The notes below the pieces were generated by a model, which worked only from the letters and a program-made list of their open reading frames with translations, did no database searches and had not been told where the DNA came from. Source: Sandaracinus sp. (GTDB lineage: Bacteria; Myxococcota_A; Polyangia; Polyangiales; Houyiibacteriaceae). Taken from it: a stretch of DNA of 58,089 nucleotides. Of this stretch, positions 48,045 to 58,089 are shown piece after piece. A program made the position numbers and the translations under genes. Every line of letters begins with the position of its first letter. The first letter of the stretch is position 1. Where the stretch lies: the NCBI GenBank assembly GCA_002699025.1, contig PABA01000007.1:1-58089 (forward strand), given 5' to 3'.

Positions 48045-49637
48045 ATGCGCCCGCGCTTGCGCGGAAAAAGCGCTGAGCCTACCGTCCCGCCGTCCGAGGG
48101 CCCGCCCGGGGCCCCGGTGGAGGTACACGTGGCCGGCTCTGCATCCCGAGGACTCGAGCTCTCGACCCCGCTGCTCTTCGAGCAGGGCGCCTCCGGGCGA
48201 TCCGGCGCGTCGCTCCCGGCGAGCGACGTCCCCGCGGTCGACGTCGGCGCGGTCCTCGGCGCTCACCGCCGCGAGGAGCCGGCGCCGCTCCCCGAGCTGA
48301 GCGAGCCCGAGGCCTTCCGCCACTACGTGCGCCTGAGCCAGCAGAACTTCGCCATCGACCTCGGCATGTACCCGCTCGGCTCCTGCACGATGAAGTACAA
48401 CCCGAAGGTCAACGAGTGGGCCGCCCGCCTCCCGGGCTTCGCGCGGCTCCACCCCCTGGCCCCGGCCCACGCGATCCAGGGCGCCCTGGAGCTGATGTGG
48501 CGCCTCGAGCAGGGCCTCGCCGAGGTCTGCGGCATGGACCGGGTCTCGCTGCACCCGGCCGCCGGCGCCCAGGGCGAGTACACGGGCCTCGCGATGATCC
48601 GCGCCTACCACACGGATCGGGGGCGCGCGCCGCGGAAGGTGCTCATCCCGGACACGGCCCACGGCACGAACCCGGCCTCCTGCGCGCTCAACGGCATGGA
48701 CGCCGTGCCCTTCCCGGCCGGCGACGACGGCATCGTCCACCCGGAGCAGCTCGCGCCCTTCGTCGACGACGAGGTGGCCGCGATCATGATCACCAACCCG
48801 AACACGGTCGGGCTCTTCGAGTCGAACCTGAAGACCATCGCCGACATGGTCCACGAGAAGGGCGGGCTCGTGTACGGCGACGGCGCGAACCTGAACGCGC
48901 TCATGGGCAAGGCGCGCCCCGGCGACCTCGGCATCGACGTCATGCAGTTCAATCTGCACAAGACGTTCACGACGCCCCACGGCGGCGGCGGCCCCGGCTG
49001 CGGGCCGGTCGGCTACAAGGCGCTCCTCGATCCCTTCGCGCCCGTGCCGGTGGTCGAGAAGCAGGAGGACGGGAGCTTCGCGCTCGACTACGGGCAGCGG
49101 CCGAAGACCATCGGCCGGCTCCGCTCCTTCCACGGCAACTTCGGCATGATGGTGCGCGCCTACACCTACCTCCGAGAGATGGGCGCCGAGGGGCTGACGA
49201 AGGCCACGGAGATGGCGGTGCTCAACGCCAACTACCTCCTCGCGCGGCTCGGCGAGCGCTGGCACGCGCCCTACGCGGCGCCGTGCATGCACGAGTGCAT
49301 CATCAGCGACAAGCACCTCAAGGAGACGCACGTCACGACCATGGACGTGGCCAAGCGGCTCATCGACTACGGCTTCCACGCGCCGACCGTGTACTTCCCG
49401 CTGGTCGTGAAGGGCGCGATGCTCATCGAGCCGACGGAGACCGAGCCCATGGCGACCCTCGACGAGTTCGTCGACGCGCTCGCGGCCATCGACGCCGAGG
49501 CGCACGAGGACGCCGAGAAGGTGAAGGCCGCGCCGCACACGACGCGCCTGCGCCGCCTCGACGAGACGCGGGCGGCCCGCAAGCCCGTGCTGCGCTGGAC
49601 CGAGCCCGAGCCGGAGCAGGCCGAAGCCGCCGAGTGA
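48045..49637 (+). CDS. gcvPB: Glycine dehydrogenase (decarboxylating) subunit 2
   Basis: This 530-residue protein has IDLGMYPLGSCTMKYNPKVN, AGAQGEYTGLAMIRAYH, PDTAHGTNPASCALNGM and NLHKTFTTPHGGGGPG, with Lys306 as the pyridoxal phosphate lysine. It is the PLP half of the two-subunit P-protein of the glycine cleavage system. gcvPA, gcvT and gcvH are not adjacent. A long N-terminal stretch before LSTPLLFEQG may be over-extended; GTG 48129 is an alternative start. No clear Shine-Dalgarno precedes ATG 48045. Confidence 0.93.
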   Translation: MRPRLRGKSAEPTVPPSEGPPGAPVEVHVAGSASRGLELSTPLLFEQGASGRSGASLPASDVPAVDVGAVLGAHRREEPAPLPELSEPEAFRHYVRLSQQNFAIDLGMYPLGSCTMKYNPKVNEWAARLPGFARLHPLAPAHAIQGALELMWRLEQGLAEVCGMDRVSLHPAAGAQGEYTGLAMIRAYHTDRGRAPRKVLIPDTAHGTNPASCALNGMDAVPFPAGDDGIVHPEQLAPFVDDEVAAIMITNPNTVGLFESNLKTIADMVHEKGGLVYGDGANLNALMGKARPGDLGIDVMQFNLHKTFTTPHGGGGPGCGPVGYKALLDPFAPVPVVEKQEDGSFALDYGQRPKTIGRLRSFHGNFGMMVRAYTYLREMGAEGLTKATEMAVLNANYLLARLGERWHAPYAAPCMHECIISDKHLKETHVTTMDVAKRLIDYGFHAPTVYFPLVVKGAMLIEPTETEPMATLDEFVDALAAIDAEAHEDAEKVKAAPHTTRLRRLDETRAARKPVLRWTEPEPEQAEAAE

Positions 49638-50026
49638 AGGCGGGCGAAGCCCTCCCGCGCCGGCGCGAGGGGCCCGGAACGCCGCCGGCGGCCGACGGGC
49701 TACTTCCGCCCGGCCACTTCCGCCCGGCTACTTCCGCCCGGTCGAGCGCCCCGGACCCCGCCCGGGTGAGAGCCCGAACGCGGCCCGCGGAGGAGGGCCT
49801 CCTTCGCCCGTCGGAGGGACCTGGACGCTACGAGCGGACGAGCGTCAGCCGCAGCGGAATCACCCGCCACGGGCGGGCCGGGAGCCGTGCGTAGGCGCCC
49901 AGCGCGAGCGTGACAGCCTCATGAAGATCCTTTAGCTTGCGCGCCGCGGCGAAGCTCGTTCGGGGGTGGCTTCGTTGCAGGGAGGCGCGGCGCCGTACGT
50001 GGGCCGGCCTCGGGAGGATGGGTCCG
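49638..50026. other. 389-bp gap with 14-bp repeat
   Basis: No supported gene lies here. It contains the repeat at 49698-49739 and a GGGAGG at 50012-50017 which serves as the Shine-Dalgarno for the next gene's ATG at 50027. Earlier starts of that reading frame are Arg-rich and lie upstream of this site. Confidence 0.55.
49698..49739. repeat. 14-bp tandem repeat, 3 copies
   Basis: GGCTACTTCCGCCC, GGCCACTTCCGCCC and GGCTACTTCCGCCC are head to tail downstream of gcvPB. Confidence 0.88.
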
Positions 50027-51988
50027 ATGAACGGACGAGCTTGGATGACTTCGAAGTGGTGGATGCCCGTGGTGCTCCTGGTGGCCGTCGGCTGTGGCGA
50101 CGACGACCGGCGCCCGGCGCGGGACGGCGGCGCCGTGGACGCGGGCGGGAGCGATGGCTCCACGCCCGGCGTGGACTCCGGCCCGATGGGCTGCACGCCC
50201 GGCGAGTTCGCCTGCGCCGGCAACATCTACTACCAGTGCGGCCCGGACGGCATGTCGCGCACCAACGAGATGGTGTGCGAGGGCGCCTGCGACCCGGCCG
50301 CGGGCTGCGTCGCCTGCATGCCCGGCACCCGCCGCTGCGAGGGCACGGTCAGCATGGTTTGCGCGCCGGACGGCTCCGGCTTCGTGACCGCCCGCGACTG
50401 CGCCGAGAACGGCTCCACCTGCGGCTCGAGCGGCTTCTGCAACGACGCCTGCGGCGCCGCCGAGTCGAGCCGCTCGAACATCGGCTGCGAGTACTGGCCC
50501 GTGCCGCTCGCCAACGTGCCCGGCTTCGAGGACCGCTACGACTTCCGCGTCGTCGTCGCCAACCCGGACGACGCCGCCTCGGCGAACGTCCGCGTGTTCC
50601 GTGGCAGCACCATGGTCAGCTCCGTGAGCGTCCCGCCGAACGGCCTGCAGGACATCGTGCTCCCGTGGATCGCCGGCATGAGCGACGGCATCGAGCCGCC
50701 CGACTGGACGAGCCTCACGACGCCGAACGGGGCCTATCGGCTGATCAGCGACCTGCCCGTCACCGTCGCCCAGTTCAACCCCTTCGAGTACGACAACGGG
50801 ATGACTCGGCCCAACCCGGACCCGTTGGGACCCCCTCTGCCAGACTACTCGTTCACCAACGACGCCTCGCTCCTGCTCCCGGCCCACTCCTTCACGGGGA
50901 ACTACATCGCCTCGAGCTTCGTGCCCCTCAGCACGACACAGGACCAGCCGGGCCTCTTTTTTGGTCGCATGCGCCAGTCGAGCGCCTGGCCGGGCTACGT
51001 CACCATCGTCGGCATCACCCCCGAGCCGACCACCGTCCAGATGAGCCTCTCGGCGCCCATCGCCGCGGACGCCTCCGGCCGCTTCCCGGCGGCGAGCCGC
51101 GGCGGGAGCATCAGCTTCACGATCCAGCGGGGGGAGGTCGTGCACGTGGTCGCCGCCGCGCCGCCGAGCTGCGCCTCCGGTCGGCCCGGTTTCGATCGTG
51201 CGTCCATCTGCCCGGATACCGACCCCGGCTGCGACGCCTGGCTCGAGACCTGCAACGAGACCGAGTACGACCTGACCGGCTCGCGCGTCATCGCAGACCA
51301 CCCCATCGCCGTCTTCGGCGGCCACGCCTGCGCCTACGTGCCGTACAACGCGGAGGCCTGCGACCACCTCGAGAACCAGATGCCGCCGCTCGAGACCTGG
51401 GGACAGAACTACGTCTCCGGCCCGCTCGGGGACCCGGGCTCGACCCTCGAGAACGTGGTCCGCATCACCGCCGCCTTCGACGGCACGAACGTGACCATCG
51501 ACCCGCCCCAGGGCGGCACCAGCTCGCTCACGCTGAACGCCGGCCAGTGGCAGGAGTTCACGGCGAGCTCGCCCTTCTCCGTGAACGCCGACCGCGGCGT
51601 GATGGTCACGCAGTACCTGATCGGCCAGTTCGCCAACGACCCGCCCGCGGACCGCGGCGACCCCGCCATGATGGTCCTGCCGCCCCGCGAGCAGTTCCGG
51701 AGCGACTACACCTTCGTCACGCCGAGCTCCTACAACGCGAGCACCGAGGGGCAGTCTTACCTGCTGATCGTCCGCCCGGTCGGCCTCGACGTCAGCCTCG
51801 ACGGCTCGAACGTCTCCGCCACCTGGACCACGGTCGGTGACCGCGAGGTGGGCATCGTCCCGGTGGGCGGCGGCACGCACACCATGGAGGCCGCCGACAC
51901 CTTCGGCGTCTTCGTCTACGGCATGGGCCAGTTCACGAGCTACGCCTACCCGGCCGGCCTGAACCTCGAGGAGATCCTCCTCATCTGA
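50027..51988 (+). CDS. IgGFc-binding-like secreted lipoprotein
   Basis: This 653-residue protein has a lipoprotein signal (LLVAVGCGDDD), a DAGG-type linker, a Cys-rich stalk (about 55-145) with repeated TPGEFACAG / GTRRCEGT units, then a large strand-rich domain. That domain (VVVANPDDAASANVRVFRG, VIADHPIAVFGGHACAYVP, PREQFRSDYTFVTPSSYN) resembles the IgGFc-binding protein N-terminal domain found in many myxobacterial surface proteins. ATG 50027 is chosen because GGGAGG lies 9 nt before it. It is probably an outer-surface adhesin-like protein; its ligand is unknown. Confidence 0.82.
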   Translation: MNGRAWMTSKWWMPVVLLVAVGCGDDDRRPARDGGAVDAGGSDGSTPGVDSGPMGCTPGEFACAGNIYYQCGPDGMSRTNEMVCEGACDPAAGCVACMPGTRRCEGTVSMVCAPDGSGFVTARDCAENGSTCGSSGFCNDACGAAESSRSNIGCEYWPVPLANVPGFEDRYDFRVVVANPDDAASANVRVFRGSTMVSSVSVPPNGLQDIVLPWIAGMSDGIEPPDWTSLTTPNGAYRLISDLPVTVAQFNPFEYDNGMTRPNPDPLGPPLPDYSFTNDASLLLPAHSFTGNYIASSFVPLSTTQDQPGLFFGRMRQSSAWPGYVTIVGITPEPTTVQMSLSAPIAADASGRFPAASRGGSISFTIQRGEVVHVVAAAPPSCASGRPGFDRASICPDTDPGCDAWLETCNETEYDLTGSRVIADHPIAVFGGHACAYVPYNAEACDHLENQMPPLETWGQNYVSGPLGDPGSTLENVVRITAAFDGTNVTIDPPQGGTSSLTLNAGQWQEFTASSPFSVNADRGVMVTQYLIGQFANDPPADRGDPAMMVLPPREQFRSDYTFVTPSSYNASTEGQSYLLIVRPVGLDVSLDGSNVSATWTTVGDREVGIVPVGGGTHTMEAADTFGVFVYGMGQFTSYAYPAGLNLEEILLI

Positions 51989-52026
51989 GCCGGCAATCGA
52001 CGCAGCCCCCGGACGACGAGCGCGAC

Positions 52027-53574
52027 ATGCTCCAAGCCAAGAATCCCCGGTGCATGGCCGTGCTCGTCGTCGCGTTCGCTGCGACGCTCGTCTCCGCCTG
52101 CAAAGACGAGGACCTCTGCGGACCCTTCGAGGTGTCGGAAGACGGCACCTCCTGCGTCTGCCCGCCGCCCTTCGAAGTCAGCGGGGACGGTCTCGAGTGC
52201 GTCTGCCCGGCCGGCTTCGTGGAAGAGGGTGACGAGTGCCTTCGCCTCGATGGGGGAGCGCCCGTGGATGCATCGCTCCCCGACGCGACCACTCCGCCCG
52301 GGGATGGAGGCGCCGACTCCTGCACGCCTCGGACCTTCTACCGAGACGGGGACGGCGACGGACGCGGCACGGAAGACGAGAGCCAGGTCGCCTGCACGGC
52401 CCCTCCGGGGTTCGTCGACAACGCGGACGACTGCAACGATGGCTGCGACTCCTGCTGGACGGACGCCGCTGAGGCCTGTGACGAGGTCGACAACGACTGC
52501 GACGGATCGGTCGATGAAGGCGTCCGCGAGCCCATCGGCGCGATGGAGGCCGTCGTCAGCATGGGTGAGGCGCGGCCATCCCAAACACCGAACCTCCTTG
52601 CCCACGAGCTCGACGATGGCAACTACCTCCTCGTGCACCTCGCGGCCGACCGCAGTCTCATTGCGCGGGTCATCAACGGGGAGACGATGGAGACGCTATC
52701 TACGACCCCGCTCAGCTCTGCAGGCAGCCCATCCGACGGCGATTTCCATGTCACGAGCGCGCAAAGCGGCGACCGCATCGCAGTGATCGGCTCGCGATTC
52801 ACGTTCCTCGCGGGCCGCTCCTTCCTCACGCCCGGCTGGATGTTCTCGACAGCCGACGGTTCGATGGTGGCCGGGCCCGTCGCTATCATGGAGGAGGAGT
52901 CCGAGGACATCGACGGGGTTCGAGTCGTTGCTGCGGGCTCCGGCTTCGCCGTCTTCTGGATCTCGGAGGGCCAGCTCCGAGTCTACCCCGTCCTCCGCAG
53001 CTTCCTCCCGGTGGGCTCGGGATCCCTGGAGGCGCACCCCGGCCCGCTGCGCTCGTTCTCCGTGGTCGGTGAGGCGACGCTGGTGGCGCTGACCGATACG
53101 ACGCCGCCGCGCCTCTTGCGCTCGAGCGGCGCCATCGACTCCCTCGAGTGGTCCGAGGGGGCGGAGATCCCGGACGCCGCGAAGCTGACCGGCGCCATGC
53201 GGAGCGACGGATCCATCGAGCTCCTTCTCACGATGGAGTCCGGGGAGCGCTTCACTCTCGAACGGCGCACGCTCGCCCCCGACGGCACCCTCGGTGAACC
53301 GACATCGGTGGAAGACGCGGCGTCGCGAACGCTCGGGGATCCGGTCGTCTCGCTTCTCGGCGAGGGGTTGGAGGCCTACGTCTACCAGCTCACGACCACC
53401 GACTCGCGCGCGATCCTCTACCGTGGAGATGCGAGCTTCGAGGAGCACGTGCTCTCCGTCGATGCCCTCCCCTATCGAGTCGCCCCGGTGCCCGGTGGGG
53501 CCTTCTTCGTGCAGACCACGGACCCGACCAGCGGCGCGGGCATCGGGTTCCGCCGGCTCGGCTGCCCCGAGTAG
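52027..53574 (+). CDS. MopE-like metal-binding-motif lipoprotein
   Basis: This 515-residue protein has a lipobox (LVSAC), a Cys-rich EGF-like segment (PPPFEVSGDGLECVCPAGF), then YRDGDGDGRGTEDESQVAC and CDEVDNDCDGSVDEGV, the calcium-dependent 'putative metal-binding motif' of MopE/Stigma-type proteins. A long strand-rich region follows (about 180-505), perhaps a propeller. Codon use is less extreme in GC than neighbouring genes, which hints at a different history. It follows the IgGFc-like gene by 38 bp and both are probably surface proteins made together. Confidence 0.82.
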   Translation: MLQAKNPRCMAVLVVAFAATLVSACKDEDLCGPFEVSEDGTSCVCPPPFEVSGDGLECVCPAGFVEEGDECLRLDGGAPVDASLPDATTPPGDGGADSCTPRTFYRDGDGDGRGTEDESQVACTAPPGFVDNADDCNDGCDSCWTDAAEACDEVDNDCDGSVDEGVREPIGAMEAVVSMGEARPSQTPNLLAHELDDGNYLLVHLAADRSLIARVINGETMETLSTTPLSSAGSPSDGDFHVTSAQSGDRIAVIGSRFTFLAGRSFLTPGWMFSTADGSMVAGPVAIMEEESEDIDGVRVVAAGSGFAVFWISEGQLRVYPVLRSFLPVGSGSLEAHPGPLRSFSVVGEATLVALTDTTPPRLLRSSGAIDSLEWSEGAEIPDAAKLTGAMRSDGSIELLLTMESGERFTLERRTLAPDGTLGEPTSVEDAASRTLGDPVVSLLGEGLEAYVYQLTTTDSRAILYRGDASFEEHVLSVDALPYRVAPVPGGAFFVQTTDPTSGAGIGFRRLGCPE

Positions 53575-53968
53575 CCGCGCGGGAACGGGGCTCGCGGAGG
53601 CGGTCGTCCGGGGTTCCGGGCGGCCGTCTCGCGTTTCTGGGGTGGCCGTCGTCCGCCGCAAGCTCGCGGCATCGTGTCGTTTTCTCTGAGGCGGCGAGCG
53701 CTCGGCCGCGTCCCCCGGCGCTCTTGCAATGGTGTCGCAGAAAGTCCACGCAGGGGACTTGCAAGACACGGGCCGCGGGCGCATGATGCCGGGTCCGAGG
53801 CCGGCGGTGCACCTTCGACGCGTTCCCGCGCGCACGTCGAGGTCGGGCGAGGTCTGCTCCCTCCCCGACGCGACGCAGCGCGTCATGGCGGAGCTGTCTC
53901 TCGCCGGCCCTGCCCCGCCCACGCCCCCTGTTCACGCACAACGCCCTTCGCTTCGAGGCCAGGCCTTC
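53575..53968. other. 394-bp gap before rpoC
   Basis: No gene is supported in this gap, and no rpoB or ribosomal-protein gene is seen. It holds two TTGCAA palindromes (53724-53729 and 53759-53764, 35 bp apart) and the promoter candidate listed separately. Confidence 0.55.
53759..53787 (+). promoter_or_regulatory. Candidate promoter upstream of rpoC
   Basis: TTGCAA (53759-53764) and CATGAT (53782-53787) are exactly 17 bp apart. Each matches four of six consensus bases. The 5' untranslated region would be about 175 nt. The first TTGCAA copy at 53724 may be a second site or operator. Confidence 0.3.

Positions 53969-58089
<4,121 letters not shown>

Overview
The window is very GC-rich DNA with myxobacterial-style gene content, most like Sandaracinaceae/Polyangiales (Myxococcota). 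The evidence is lipoprotein-rich gene content with Cys-rich and 'DAGG'-type linkers, a MopE-like metal-binding motif protein, an IgGFc-binding-like protein, NtrC-type regulators, a zinc-ribbon Ser/Thr kinase and a deltaproteobacterial-type RpoC. The taxonomic call is inference from protein style. No tRNA, rRNA, CRISPR array, IS element or phage gene was seen.

Layout. 0.6-3.6 kb: YbjN-like protein and PspA, a C45 peptidase-like protein and an FmdB zinc ribbon, with short tandem repeats between them. 3.9-10.7 kb: PcrA/UvrD helicase divergent from an ECF sigma factor / anti-sigma / secreted protein set, then a Ser/Thr kinase and a TrmH-like methylase. 10.9-17.8 kb: a tightly coupled operon of penicillin-binding protein 1A, an FG-GAP-like secreted protein, a solute-binding-like protein and an NtrY-like histidine kinase. 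18-24.6 kb: a DUF2845-like protein, a lipoprotein with a near-perfect sigma-54 promoter, a sigma-54 activator, and a divergent NfeD/YqiJ-like gene with two flotillin (SPFH) genes behind a second sigma-54 promoter candidate. 25-31.4 kb: a RegB-like kinase / NtrC-type regulator / lipoprotein operon, an AgmX/PglI-type lipoprotein, a membrane gene split by an in-frame TAG, a TPR-like protein and a DprE2-like SDR. 31.7-33.2 kb: metK with its own promoter, structured leader and terminator-like hairpin, and a histone-like Lys tail.

33.3-38.9 kb: a Gly-rich Cys-rich lipoprotein, PPK2, and two membrane-associated unknowns. 39-46.5 kb: SerB with ACT domains, a HEAT-repeat protein, acyl-CoA dehydrogenase coupled to a ccmC/ccmD-like cluster and a 42-residue membrane protein, then an Rsm22-like methyltransferase and an ArsA-like ATPase. 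46.5-49.6 kb: two paralogous small Cys-rich lipoproteins facing each other, another lipoprotein and gcvPB. 50-53.6 kb: two large secreted proteins. 54-58 kb: rpoC, cut by the window edge and without rpoB beside it.

The most system-like signal is the sigma-54 island at 18.6-24.7 kb. One activator gene sits between two sigma-54-type promoters, one for an envelope lipoprotein and one for an NfeD-SPFH membrane-microdomain operon. A second genome-scale signal is a recurrent TAGGGT/TAnnnn box that ends 6-7 nt before start codons lacking a Shine-Dalgarno sequence, which suggests leaderless transcripts. A third is the set of unrelated short tandem repeat arrays (5-46 bp units) in many intergenic gaps.
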